Positions 7,986 through 16,735 of a stretch of DNA of 64,000 bases are shown here, in pieces; position 1 is the first letter of the stretch; the number at the start of each line of letters is the position of its first letter. This DNA comes from CAVVAY01 sp963746465 (lineage in GTDB: Bacteria; Actinomycetota; Actinomycetes; JACCUZ01). Made by a program: the position numbers and the translations under genes. Location: NCBI GenBank assembly GCA_963746465.1, contig CAVVAY010000013.1, positions 372,001-436,000 of the forward strand, written 5' to 3'. The notes under the pieces were generated by a model. The model was given only the letters and a program-made list of their open reading frames with translations, was not told where the DNA came from and searched no databases.

Positions 7986-9775
7986 GAGCGAGTCTCCCCG
8001 GCCTCGGTGTCCCACTGCGGTGCCATGTCGCGGGCGACCTGGATCTCGTCGTTGCTGGTGCCGGCGGCGACCATCGGCCAGACCATCGCGTCCTGGTGCA
8101 CGGTGAAGTCGACCACGACCGGGCGGTCGTCGATGGACATGGCGCGCTCGATCGTGGCGTCGACCTCCTCGGCCTTCTCGCAGCGCAGCCCGATGCAGCC
8201 GTAGGCCTCGGCGAGCTTGACGAAGTCCGGGATGTGCTCGACCCGGCCCCCGCTGCGCGCGGCGCCACGGCCGGCGCCGCCGAGGTCGGTGTTGGAGTAC
8301 CGCTCGTTGTAGAACAGCGTCTGCCACTGGCGGACCATGCCGAGGGTGCCGTTGTTGATGATGGCCACCTTGATCGGGATGTCGTTGATGGCGCAGGTCG
8401 CGAGCTCCTGGTTGGTCATCTGGAAGCAGCCGTCCCCGTCGATGGCCCAGACGGTGGCGTCGGGCCGGCCCGCCTTGGCGCCCATCGCTGCCGGGACGGC
8501 GTACCCCATCGTCCCGAGCCCGCCGGAGTTCAGCCACGTGCCGGGGTTCTCGTAGGAGATGAACTGGGCAGCCCACATCTGGTGCTGGCCGACGCCTGCC
8601 ACGTAGAGCGCCTCCGGACCGGCGATCTTGCCCAGCCGCTCGATGACGTACTGCGGGGCGAGCGACCCGTCGGCCGGCTGGTCGTAGCCCAGCGGGTACG
8701 TCGTGCGCCAGCGGTCGACCTGCGCCCACCAGGCCTCGTAGTCGCCGCGCCTGCCCGCCTCGTGCTCCGCGGTGATGGCGAGCACCAGCTCGGCCATCAC
8801 TTCGCGGGCGTCGCCCACGATCGGCACGTCGGCCACCCGGTTCTTGGAGATCTCGGCCGGGTCGATGTCCGCGTGGACGACCGTGGCCTCCGGCGCGAAG
8901 CTGGAGAGCTTGCCGGTGACCCGGTCGTCGAAGCGCGCGCCGAGCGAGACGATCAGGTCGGACTTCTGCAGCGCGGTGACGGCGGCGACCGTGCCGTGCA
9001 TGCCGGGCATGCCCAGGTGCAGCCGGTGGCTGTCCGGGAAGGCGCCACGGGCCATCAGGGTCGTCACGACCGGGATGCCGGTGAGCTCGGCCAGCGCGCG
9101 CAGCTCCGCCCACGCGCGAGCCTTGATGACGCCGCCGCCGACGTACAGCACCGGCCGGCGGGACTCGATCATCAGCCGGGCGGCCTCGCGGATCTGCTTG
9201 CCGTGCGGCTTGGTGACCGGCCGGTAGCCGGGCAGGTCCACCGAGGTCGGCCAGTCGAAGGTGGTCAGCGCCTGCAGCGCATCCTTGGCGACGTCGACCA
9301 GGACGGGTCCGGGCCGTCCGGTCGAGGCGATGTGGAACGCCTCGGCGACCGTCCGCGCGATGTCGGCCGGGTCGGTGACCAGGAAGTTGTGCTTCGTGAT
9401 GGGCATCGTGATGCCCCGGATGTCCGCCTCCTGGAAGGCGTCGGTGCCGATCGCCGCGCTGGGCACCTGCCCGGTGACGGCCACCATCGGCACGCTGTCC
9501 ATGTAGGCGTCGGCGATCGGCGTGACCAGGTTGGTCGCACCCGGGCCACTGGTCGCCATGCAGACCCCGACCCGCCCGGTCGCCTGCGCGTAGCCGGTGG
9601 CAGCGTGGCCGGCGCCCTGCTCGTGCCGGACCAGCACGTGCCGGATCTGCGGCGAGTCCATCAGCGGGTCGTAGAGCGGGAGGATCGCTCCCCCGGGGAT
9701 GCCGAAGACGGTCTGGACGCCGGCGGACTCCAGCGAGCGGACGAGACTCTGCGCTCCGGTGACCTGCTCGGGCAT
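7982..9775 (-). CDS. ilvB: Acetolactate synthase large (catalytic) subunit
   Basis: A ThDP-dependent enzyme joining two pyruvates, or pyruvate and 2-oxobutyrate, as the first common step of Val/Leu/Ile synthesis. The 597-aa protein has the ThDP glutamate E52 in VRHEQGAGHAATGYA, the central FAD domain, and the ThDP/Mg block GDGCFQMTNQELAT...NNGTLG near 445-480. ATG 9775 follows GAGAGG by 8 nt. Upstream lies a leader peptide and an intrinsic terminator, so transcription into ilvB is probably attenuated by branched-chain aminoacyl-tRNA supply. Confidence 0.97.
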   Translation of the reverse strand: MPEQVTGAQSLVRSLESAGVQTVFGIPGGAILPLYDPLMDSPQIRHVLVRHEQGAGHAATGYAQATGRVGVCMATSGPGATNLVTPIADAYMDSVPMVAVTGQVPSAAIGTDAFQEADIRGITMPITKHNFLVTDPADIARTVAEAFHIASTGRPGPVLVDVAKDALQALTTFDWPTSVDLPGYRPVTKPHGKQIREAARLMIESRRPVLYVGGGVIKARAWAELRALAELTGIPVVTTLMARGAFPDSHRLHLGMPGMHGTVAAVTALQKSDLIVSLGARFDDRVTGKLSSFAPEATVVHADIDPAEISKNRVADVPIVGDAREVMAELVLAITAEHEAGRRGDYEAWWAQVDRWRTTYPLGYDQPADGSLAPQYVIERLGKIAGPEALYVAGVGQHQMWAAQFISYENPGTWLNSGGLGTMGYAVPAAMGAKAGRPDATVWAIDGDGCFQMTNQELATCAINDIPIKVAIINNGTLGMVRQWQTLFYNERYSNTDLGGAGRGAARSGGRVEHIPDFVKLAEAYGCIGLRCEKAEEVDATIERAMSIDDRPVVVDFTVHQDAMVWPMVAAGTSNDEIQVARDMAPQWDTEAGETRS

Positions 9776-9811
9776 CTGAGGGACCTCTCTCGGACAGGTG
9801 GTTCGGCCAAC

Positions 9812-9849
9812 AAAAAACCCCTCGGTCCGGAGGTGGACTCACGAGGGGT
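9812..9849 (-). terminator. ilvB attenuator terminator
   Basis: On the minus strand AACCCCTCG pairs with CGAGGGGTT (9 bp), with an inner GTCC/GGAC stem, followed by six T residues (9812-9817). It lies between the leader peptide and ilvB. A GTCAG/CTGAC hairpin just upstream, overlapping the leader stop, could act as pause or alternative structure. Confidence 0.9.
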
Positions 9850-9870
9850 TGCGCGCTCGGCTGACGGGCG

Positions 9871-9909
9871 TCAGGCGGCGCGCAGGCGAAGTACGACGAG
9901 GGACTGCAT
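9871..9909 (-). CDS. ilvBNC leader peptide
   Basis: The 12-codon peptide reads MQSLVVLRLRAA, with five Leu/Val residues and the rare codons GTA and CTT. GGGAGG lies 7 nt upstream of the ATG. Ribosome stalling at the Leu/Val codons would prevent formation of the terminator at 9812-9849. C. glutamicum ilvB has a leader of the same type, so the mechanism is established for the family; here it is inferred from the layout. Confidence 0.88.
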   Translation of the reverse strand: MQSLVVLRLRAA

Positions 9910-9915
9910 GGTCAC

Positions 9916-9944
9916 ACCCTCCCGGCGGCCTCCCAGCGTGTCAA
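9916..9944 (-). promoter_or_regulatory. Candidate ilvB operon promoter
   Basis: A perfect -35 hexamer TTGACA (9939-9944) is followed after 17 nt by GAGGGT (9916-9921), a weak -10 that keeps the conserved A and final T. The -10 lies 6 nt before the leader ATG, the spacing seen at other candidate leaderless starts here. Confidence 0.4.
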
Positions 9945-10056
9945 CGCGCGGCACGGGCCGTCTCGGATGGCGAGTCAGCCGGCAGGTTCACCCTGCTGGC
10001 CGATCGACCCACGTCCGCGCGCGTTCGATGGTAAATGGAAGGTCAAGGGGGCCGAG

Positions 10057-11799
10057 ATGGACGACGACGCGAACCGCGGGCGCTGGGGCCGGCGTCCGCG
10101 GCTGGCACGCGCGATCAGGGTGCTGGTCTTCGTGGCGCCGGTTGCCGCCTCCGTGGGGGCGGCCGCCCTGGTCCGGCCGCTGCTGCCGCCGGCCGTCGGT
10201 GTCTGGGGACACCTGGCCTACCTGCTCGCGCTGGTCGTGGTCTCCACCGCGGCGCTGGTCGTGGTCGACCGGCTGGCCCGGCGAGCGCTGCCCCTGGCCA
10301 CGCTGCTCGACCTGAGCATGCTCTTCCCGGACGGCGCCCCGTCCCGGCTGCGAGTCGCCCGCGCGGCCATCAAGCGGGCGCCGATCGAGGAGCAGCTGGC
10401 GCGGGTCGCACGTGCCGGGGCCGATCCCGGTGCCGTGGCTCGCGAGATCCTCACCCTGGTGGCCGCGCTCAGCGCGCATGACCGGCCTACCCGCGGGCAC
10501 GCCGAACGGGTCCGGATGTTCACCGACCTGCTCGCCGAGGAGCTGAAGATCCCGGAGCGGGACCGTGACCTGCTCCGGTGGGCGGCGATCCTGCACGACG
10601 TCGGCAAGCTCCGGGTCCCGACCAGCCTCCTGAACAAGCCCGGCAAGCCCACTGCGGACGAGTGGGACGTGCTGCGCGCCCACCCGGCCCACGGAGCCGA
10701 GATAGCCGAGGCCCTGCTGCCGTGGCTGGGCGAGTGGGGCGCGGTGATCGTCGAGCACCACGAGAGGTACGACGGCACCGGCTACCCGCTGGGCCTGGCC
10801 GGGCGCGAGATCAGTCAGGGCGCGCGGATCGTCTCGGTGGCCGATGCCTTCGACGTGATGACCGCCGCCCGGGCGTACAAGCGGCCGGTCTCGCGGGCCG
10901 CCGCCTACCGCGAGCTGGTGAAGTTCTCCGGCACCCAGTTCGACCCGGTCGTGGTCCGCGCGATGCTCTCGGTGAGCGCACCCCGCCTGCGTCGGGCGCA
11001 GGGCGTGCTCGCCTGGCTGTCCGACATCCCGCTGGTGGCCACCGCCTCGGTACCAGCGGCGACGGTCGCCCGGGTCGTCGGCGCCGGCGCGCTCGCGACC
11101 GGGGCGGTTGCCGGCGGAGTCACCATGGGGGTCGTCGCCGAGCCGCCGACGGCCGCACACACCCAGGTGCTCGACGTCGCCGAGCACGAGGACGGCCCGT
11201 CCGCCACCGCCGGCCCGGCGGGGACGGACAGCAGCCGACCGGCCGGCGCCTCCAGCCCCGGCCTCGTCGAGCGGGCCGTGCCGCGAGTCGGCGACGGCGG
11301 CACCAAGGACCCGGAACCGGCCACGCGTGCGGCCGATGGCCCGTCCGCGGCGGCGGACGCCCCCGCCCACCCGGCGACGTCTCCTGCCGATCCCGTCACC
11401 GCACCGGCCCCGACGACGGCTCACGCACCGGCCCCGGCCACCGCGCCGCCGCCGTCCCCGACGAAGCCGCGCAGCGGCTCGGGGTCCGGCGTGGTCGGCG
11501 AGGTGCTCGAGGACCCGACCGGCACCGTGGGCGGCGTGGTCAAGGACCCGGTCGGGACGGTCACCGGCACCGTCGACGACGTGCTCGCCGATCCGGTCGG
11601 CACCGTCACCGGGACCGTGGACGACACGCTGGACACCGTCGACGACACGCTCGGCACCCTGCTCGGGTCCGGCTCCGGGTCATCGGGGTCTGGGTCCGGC
11701 TCGTCCGGTTCCGGGTCCGGCTCGGGCTCCAGCTCGGGGCCGAGCGGCTCGAGCGGGCACGGGAGCGGCGGCCTGCTGGGCGGCCTGCTCGGTCACTGA
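10057..11799 (+). CDS. Membrane HD-GYP domain protein with repeat-rich tail
   Basis: With the start at 10057 the protein has 580 aa. Two hydrophobic helices (about 20-42 and 51-71) anchor it, and a complete HD-GYP domain follows (about 135-290) with GHAER, HDVGK (180-184) and HHERYDGTGYP (234-244). Such domains usually hydrolyse c-di-GMP. After a further hydrophobic stretch (about 320-350) comes a Pro/Ala/Thr-rich linker, a repeat of DPVGTVTGTVDD units and a Gly/Ser-rich end finishing GGLLGGLLGH. The topology of this tail is uncertain. The gene runs opposite to ilvB and ends 9 bp from the ilvD stop. An upstream in-frame ATG at 9967 is possible but gives an atypical N-terminus. Confidence 0.85.
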   Translation: MDDDANRGRWGRRPRLARAIRVLVFVAPVAASVGAAALVRPLLPPAVGVWGHLAYLLALVVVSTAALVVVDRLARRALPLATLLDLSMLFPDGAPSRLRVARAAIKRAPIEEQLARVARAGADPGAVAREILTLVAALSAHDRPTRGHAERVRMFTDLLAEELKIPERDRDLLRWAAILHDVGKLRVPTSLLNKPGKPTADEWDVLRAHPAHGAEIAEALLPWLGEWGAVIVEHHERYDGTGYPLGLAGREISQGARIVSVADAFDVMTAARAYKRPVSRAAAYRELVKFSGTQFDPVVVRAMLSVSAPRLRRAQGVLAWLSDIPLVATASVPAATVARVVGAGALATGAVAGGVTMGVVAEPPTAAHTQVLDVAEHEDGPSATAGPAGTDSSRPAGASSPGLVERAVPRVGDGGTKDPEPATRAADGPSAAADAPAHPATSPADPVTAPAPTTAHAPAPATAPPPSPTKPRSGSGSGVVGEVLEDPTGTVGGVVKDPVGTVTGTVDDVLADPVGTVTGTVDDTLDTVDDTLGTLLGSGSGSSGSGSGSSGSGSGSGSSSGPSGSSGHGSGGLLGGLLGH

Positions 11800-11808
11800 C
11801 CCGCCGGG

Positions 11809-13518
11809 TCAGCCGCAGACGGCGCCGTGGGCGGCCGAGCCGACGAGCTTCACGTACTTGGCGAGCACTCCGCTGGTGTAGACCGGCGGCAGCGGCTCCC
11901 ACGACGTACGCCGGCGGGCCAGCTCGTCGTCCTCGACCAGCAGGTCGAGCCGCTTGGTCGCGACGTCGAGCCGGATCCGGTCGCCGTCGGCCACCAGCGC
12001 CACCGGTCCCCCGTCGACGGCCTCCGGCGCCACGTGCCCGACGCAGAGCCCGGTCGTCCCCCCGGAGAACCGTCCGTCGGTGAGCAGCAGGACGTCCTTG
12101 CCGAGGCCGGCGCCCTTGATCGCGCCGGTGATCGCGAGCATCTCGCGCATGCCGGGGCCGCCCTTCGGGCCCTCGTACCGGATCACCACGACGTCGCCGG
12201 CCGCGATCGTGCCGTCCTCGAGCGCGTCCATCGCCGCGCGCTCCCGGTCGAAGACCCGCGCGGTGCCCTCGAAGACGTCGGCATCGAAGCCGGCCGTCTT
12301 CACCACCGCGCCGTCCGGTGCCAGCGAGCCGCGCAGGATGGTGAGGCCGCCGGTGCGGTGGATCGGGTCGGACATCGCCCGCACCACCTTGCCGTCGAGG
12401 TCCGGCGGGGCGATGTCGGCCAGGTTCTCGGCCATCGTCCGGCCGGTCACGGTCATGACGTCGCCGTGCATGAGGCCGGCGTCGAGCAGCGCCCGCATCA
12501 CCACCGGCACCCCGCCCACCCGGTCCACGTCGGTCATCACGTACTCACCGAACGGCTTGACGTCGGCAAGGTGCGGGACCTTCGCCCCGATCCGGTCGAA
12601 GTCGTCGAGGTCGAGGTCGACCTCGGCCTCGCGGGCGATCGCCAGCAGGTGCAGCACGGCGTTGGTGGAGCCGCCGAACGCCATCACCACCGCGATCGCG
12701 TTCTCGAAGGCCTCGCGGGTGAGGATGTCGCGGGCCGTGATGCCCCTCCTCAGCATCCCGACGACCGCCTCGCCGGACCGGCGGGCGAAGCCGTCCCGAC
12801 GCCGGTCGGTAGCTGGCGGTGCCGCGCTGCCGGGCAGTGACATGCCGAGGGCCTCGGCAGCGCTGGCCATCGTGTTCGCCGTGTACATGCCGCCGCAGGC
12901 GCCCTCGCCGGGGCAGATCGCCCGCTCGATGATGTCGACGTCCTCGCGGCTCATCAGGCCGCGTGAGCAGGCGCCCACCGCCTCGAAGGCATCGATGATG
13001 GTGACCTGCTTCTCGGTGCCGTCGGTGAGCTTGGCGATGCCGGGCAGGATGGATCCGGCGTACAGGAACACGCTGGCCAGGTCGAGCCGAGCGGCGGCCA
13101 TCAGCATGCCCGGCAGCGACTTGTCACAGCCGGCGAGCAGCACCGAACCGTCGAGCCGCTCGGCCTGCATGACCACCTCGACCGAGTCGGCGATCACCTC
13201 GCGGGACACCAGCGAGAAGTGCATGCCCTCGTGCCCCATCGCGATGCCGTCGGACACCGAGATGGTGCCGAACTCCAGGGGATAGCCCCCGGCGGCGTGC
13301 ACCCCCTCCTTTGCGGACTGCGCGAGGCGCTGCAGAGAAAGGTTGCAGGGGGTGATCTCGTTCCAGCTGGACGCGACCCCGATCTGCGGCTTGGCGAAGT
13401 CGTCGTCGCCCATGCCGACCGCCCGCAGCATCCCTCTGGCCGCGGTCTTCTCGAGACCGTCGGTGACGTCACGGCTGCGCGGCTTGATGTCGGGCGCGGA
13501 CGAGGAATGCTTCGGCAC
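11809..13518 (-). CDS. ilvD: Dihydroxy-acid dehydratase
   Basis: It dehydrates 2,3-dihydroxy acids to the 2-oxo acid precursors of Val, Leu and Ile, using an iron-sulfur cluster. The 569-aa protein has the expected cysteines C58 (NEITPCN), C131 (LAGCDKSLPGM) and C208 (GEGACGGMYTANTM). GTG 13518 was chosen because the peptide then starts just before the conserved IKPRSRDVTDG block, with a weak AGGG upstream; the frame is open further upstream, but that extension has no family likeness. It is transcribed away from ilvB, behind the HD-GYP gene. Confidence 0.95.
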   Translation of the reverse strand: MPKHSSSAPDIKPRSRDVTDGLEKTAARGMLRAVGMGDDDFAKPQIGVASSWNEITPCNLSLQRLAQSAKEGVHAAGGYPLEFGTISVSDGIAMGHEGMHFSLVSREVIADSVEVVMQAERLDGSVLLAGCDKSLPGMLMAAARLDLASVFLYAGSILPGIAKLTDGTEKQVTIIDAFEAVGACSRGLMSREDVDIIERAICPGEGACGGMYTANTMASAAEALGMSLPGSAAPPATDRRRDGFARRSGEAVVGMLRRGITARDILTREAFENAIAVVMAFGGSTNAVLHLLAIAREAEVDLDLDDFDRIGAKVPHLADVKPFGEYVMTDVDRVGGVPVVMRALLDAGLMHGDVMTVTGRTMAENLADIAPPDLDGKVVRAMSDPIHRTGGLTILRGSLAPDGAVVKTAGFDADVFEGTARVFDRERAAMDALEDGTIAAGDVVVIRYEGPKGGPGMREMLAITGAIKGAGLGKDVLLLTDGRFSGGTTGLCVGHVAPEAVDGGPVALVADGDRIRLDVATKRLDLLVEDDELARRRTSWEPLPPVYTSGVLAKYVKLVGSAAHGAVCG

Positions 13519-13589
13519 GCCCTGATGCTGCCACCCCGGGGGCCCCGCAGCGGGGACGGGTCCGCCGGGCGAGACCGTCGCAGGTCGTG

Positions 13590-13628
13590 CCATCAGCGGT
13601 TTGCAACCGGACTGCAAGCGGCTGATGG
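13590..13628. repeat. 39-bp inverted repeat between ilvD and PAP2 gene
   Basis: The two 16-nt arms (13590-13605 and 13613-13628) match at 14 of 16 positions around a short centre. The outer arms read CCATCAGC / GCTGATGG and the inner core TTGCA-N7-TGCAA. It lies between two divergent genes, 72 bp before the ilvD start and 83 bp before the PAP2 start, so an operator serving one or both is plausible. A hairpin in the ilvD leader is the alternative. Confidence 0.6.
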
Positions 13629-13710
13629 CCCACTGGGGTGGTGCCAGCCCCACCCGGGGCGGGCGGCTAGCGGCATGGTGCGGCGCACGGACCGGAAGGA
13701 GGCTGGAGCC

Positions 13711-14562
13711 ATGACGACGTGCGAGCTGACCACACGAGCCGCGGCACCGGCCGCCCCGGCCGTGCGACCCCGCCGGGCGCGCTGGGTGCGCGAGCTCGGC
13801 CTGCTCGTCGGTCTGTACGCCGGGTACAGCGTCGCGCGTCTGCTCGGCCACGCCGACCTGGCCGGTGCCACCGCCAACGCGCACGATCTGCTGGCTCTCG
13901 AGCGCAGCCTGCACCTCGACGTCGAGGGCCCTGCCAACGACGCCGTCCAGACCTGGCCGCTGCTGGCGATCGTCGCGAGCTACTGGTACTCCCTGCTGCA
14001 CTACATCGTCACCCCCGCCGTGCTGGTCTGGGTCTACCGCCGCCGGCACGGGGACTACCCGCGGGTGCGCAACGCCCTGGTGATCGCCAGCGCGATCGGC
14101 CTGGTCGGCTTCACCCTGCTGCCGATGGCTCCGCCGCGGATGCTGCCCGGCTTCGTCGACACCCTCGCCTCGACCTCGAACGCGGGCTGGTGGGGCGGCG
14201 AGGCCAGCGCTCCGAAGGGTATGGGTGCTCTCACCAACCAGCTGGCCGCGATGCCGTCGCTGCACGTCGGCTGGGCGGTCTGGGTGGCGTGGGTGGTCGT
14301 CGGCCTGAGCACCCACCGCTGGGTGCGGTTGGTCGCCATCGCCTACCCGGTGGTCACGACCCTCGTCGTGGTCGGCACGGCGAACCACTACCTGCTCGAC
14401 GCCGTCGCCGGGGCCGTCGTGGTGGCGGTGGGCTTCCGGCTGGCCCGCCACGTCGCCTGCCGCCCGGCCGGCTGGCACCTGCGCAGACCGGTTCAGTCCA
14501 GCGCCAGCGGGTCGTCCACCGCCGCGTCGGCCAGGACGGTGCCGAGCACCTTGCGACCCTGA
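13711..14562 (+). CDS. PAP2-superfamily membrane phosphatase or phosphotransferase
   Basis: A 283-aa membrane protein with about six helices. It carries PAP2-type active-site blocks: MPSLHVGWAVWVAW near 180 and GTANHYLLDAVAGA near 218-231. This spacing is typical of the inositolphosphotransferase-like (Aur1/IPT) branch acting on lipid phosphates or polyprenyl phosphates; the substrate is unknown. ATG 13711 follows AAGGAGG. The 3' end overlaps the convergent gene by 70 bp. Confidence 0.85.
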   Translation: MTTCELTTRAAAPAAPAVRPRRARWVRELGLLVGLYAGYSVARLLGHADLAGATANAHDLLALERSLHLDVEGPANDAVQTWPLLAIVASYWYSLLHYIVTPAVLVWVYRRRHGDYPRVRNALVIASAIGLVGFTLLPMAPPRMLPGFVDTLASTSNAGWWGGEASAPKGMGALTNQLAAMPSLHVGWAVWVAWVVVGLSTHRWVRLVAIAYPVVTTLVVVGTANHYLLDAVAGAVVVAVGFRLARHVACRPAGWHLRRPVQSSASGSSTAASARTVPSTLRP

Positions 14563-15803
14563 GGGTCCAGCAGGGTCACCCGGGCGCCGCTCGCGGTGGG
14601 CGGGTTCGGGGCCGGCTCGATCAGGGCGACCGCCCCGGACGCCGGCACCGGGATCCGGCGGTCCGGCCGGCCGGGCCGGGAGTAGACGAGGGTGCCCGCG
14701 CCGGTGGGGCAGAGCAGGAAGGTCGGGTCGGAGGCCGAGAACGGCTCAAGCAGCCACGGCAGCTGCCCCGGCCCGCCCAGGGGCAGGGCACGGACACCGA
14801 CGGTGAAGCCGGAGCTGCCCTGCTGGCCCACCACGGTCTGCAGCCGCACGCCGTCCGGTCGGGTCACCAGCACCAGGGCCAGCCGGCGCTGCCGCCAGGG
14901 AGCGCCGCTCCAGAGCACCCGCACCCGGGCGGTCGACAGGTCGGCCAGCGCCCCGGCCGCCTGCCGCAGGCCGCGCTCGAGCAGGGCGGGGTCGGGGCCG
15001 CGGTACGACCGGGCGTCGACGCCGCGGATCAGCAACGGCGACTGCGCGGGGACTCCCGAGACTCCCGTCACCTGCACCCTCTCGGCCAGCGGGAGCACGC
15101 CCGGCCCGACGGCCCGGACCGTCACGACCGGGTCGACGTCGGTGCCGAGGTCCGACACCACGACGCCGTCCTCGGTGTAGGCCGGCGTCCAGATCCGCCG
15201 GGGCGCGCCGTCGTCGGTGAACCGGACAGCAGGCGAGAGCTCGAAGCGCACCGGACCGGGCCGGGTCAGGACGACGGCGGAGACGTGGCCGTCCGGGCCA
15301 CGGCCGGCCCAGGCCAGCACCTGCTGCGGGTCGGTCAGCGCGGCGAGCTCGGACAGCGGGGCGTCCTGGACCGCGACCCCCGGTGCGATCACCAGCGCGT
15401 GCACCGCGGTCGCGACGACGCCGTGGTAGACGTCGGTGCCGGCGAGCACCAGGCGACCGCCGTCGGGCAGCCGGCCGGCGAAGAAGACCCGGGCCACCTC
15501 GGGCTGCTCGCGCCGGACCCTCGTGAGCGCCGCTTGCAGGAACCCCAGGTCGGTCGCGAGGTCGCCCCGGGTGTCCCAGGTGACCACCGACGTCGGCGAG
15601 CCGTCCGGCGGAGTGCCGCTGGGGGCCGAGGTCGGCCGGGCGTCCACCGGCGGTTCGCCGTGCAGCGAGAGGTCCGGGCGGACCAGCACCACGGCCACCA
15701 GCCCGACCGCCAGCGCGATGGCCCACCACAGGCGCGGTCGCCCGGGGCCACCGTCGCCGTCCGGGCCGGCCGTGAGCTGGTCGGCCCGCGGAGGGGGCTC
15801 CAC
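14493..15803 (-). CDS. Single-pass membrane protein, unknown function
   Basis: About 436 aa if the GTG at 15803 is used, 14 nt after the dehydrogenase stop. A short cytoplasmic tail is followed by one hydrophobic helix (WWAIALAVGLVAVVLV, about residues 25-42). The rest is a long extracytoplasmic region rich in beta-forming segments, without cysteine pairs or recognisable catalytic motifs. No family is recognised. Its position just behind the hydroxyacid dehydrogenase and patatin suggests co-transcription only. Confidence 0.7.
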   Translation of the reverse strand: MEPPPRADQLTAGPDGDGGPGRPRLWWAIALAVGLVAVVLVRPDLSLHGEPPVDARPTSAPSGTPPDGSPTSVVTWDTRGDLATDLGFLQAALTRVRREQPEVARVFFAGRLPDGGRLVLAGTDVYHGVVATAVHALVIAPGVAVQDAPLSELAALTDPQQVLAWAGRGPDGHVSAVVLTRPGPVRFELSPAVRFTDDGAPRRIWTPAYTEDGVVVSDLGTDVDPVVTVRAVGPGVLPLAERVQVTGVSGVPAQSPLLIRGVDARSYRGPDPALLERGLRQAAGALADLSTARVRVLWSGAPWRQRRLALVLVTRPDGVRLQTVVGQQGSSGFTVGVRALPLGGPGQLPWLLEPFSASDPTFLLCPTGAGTLVYSRPGRPDRRIPVPASGAVALIEPAPNPPTASGARVTLLDPQGRKVLGTVLADAAVDDPLALD

Positions 15804-15817
15804 GCCCGGACTGTACG

Positions 15818-16735
15818 TCAGTACGCCGAGGTGATGACGTTCTCCAGCGGCCGCCCGTCGACGTACCGTCGCAGCTGTTCTTCCACCAGCCGCCGGGCCC
15901 TCGGCAGGAACGCGGTGGTGTCGCCGCCGACGTGCGGGCTGATGAGCACACCGGGGCTCGACCACAGCGGGTGCCCGGGCGGCAGCGGCTCCGGGTCGGT
16001 GACGTCGAGGGCTGCACGCAGCCGGCCGGTGCGCACCTCGGCGAGCAGGTCGTCGGTCACCACCACCGGGCCGCGCGACACGTTGACCACCAGGGCCCCG
16101 TCGGGCAGCGCGGCCAGGAACCGGGCGTCCACGAAGCCCCGGGTGTGCTCGGTCATCGGCACCGTCAGGACCACGACCTCCGCCCACGGCAGCAGCTCGG
16201 GCAGCGCCTCGAACGGCTCGACCGGGGCGTCACCCGGCCGGGACCGCCGCGCCACCCGGCGTACCTCGCACTCGAACCCTGCCAGCCGCCGCTCGACGGC
16301 CGCGCCCACGGCGCCGTAGCCGACGATGAGCACCCGGCGGTCGGCCAGCGACGGCCGGGTGTCGTGCGCCCACTCGCCCCGCTGTGCTGCCCGGACGTGG
16401 TCGGGGATCCCGCGCAGCGACGCAAGGGCGAGGCCGACGGCGAGCTCGGCAGTGGACGCGTCGTGCACGCCGCGCGCATTGCACAGCGTGACGCCGTCCG
16501 GCACCAGCGGTCGGATGTCGTCGACGCCGGCCGTCAGTGTCTGCACGACCCGCAGGGACGGCATCTGGGCGATCAGCCGGGCCGGCGCGGGCCCGGCGAG
16601 GTACGGCGGGACGTAGAAGTCGACCCGGTCGAGGTCCGCCGGCGGGTCACCGCTGCCGTCGTAGACAGCGAGGTCGAGGCCGTCGGGCAGGTCCAGGCCG
16701 GCCGGCCAGTCGGCGTAGGGCAGCAGGACGGTCAC
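15818..16735 (-). CDS. D-2-hydroxyacid dehydrogenase family protein
   Basis: A 305-aa NAD(P)-dependent oxidoreductase. The nucleotide motif is VLIVGYGAVGAAVERRLAGF near 136-155, the arginine-containing active-site block is LVVNVSRGPVV near 218, and the catalytic-histidine block is ISPHVGGDT near 268. It lacks the ACT and intervening domains of SerA. The substrate is unknown; glyoxylate/hydroxypyruvate-type 2-oxo acids are typical for the family. The GTG start overlaps the patatin stop as GTGA. Confidence 0.88.
   Translation of the reverse strand: MTVLLPYADWPAGLDLPDGLDLAVYDGSGDPPADLDRVDFYVPPYLAGPAPARLIAQMPSLRVVQTLTAGVDDIRPLVPDGVTLCNARGVHDASTAELAVGLALASLRGIPDHVRAAQRGEWAHDTRPSLADRRVLIVGYGAVGAAVERRLAGFECEVRRVARRSRPGDAPVEPFEALPELLPWAEVVVLTVPMTEHTRGFVDARFLAALPDGALVVNVSRGPVVVTDDLLAEVRTGRLRAALDVTDPEPLPPGHPLWSSPGVLISPHVGGDTTAFLPRARRLVEEQLRRYVDGRPLENVITSAY

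Noticed and set aside
11680..11765. Gly/Ser-coding tandem repeats that resemble an array
   Set aside because: Units are 6 nt, imperfect and in frame with the HD-GYP protein; there are no spacers, so it is not a CRISPR.
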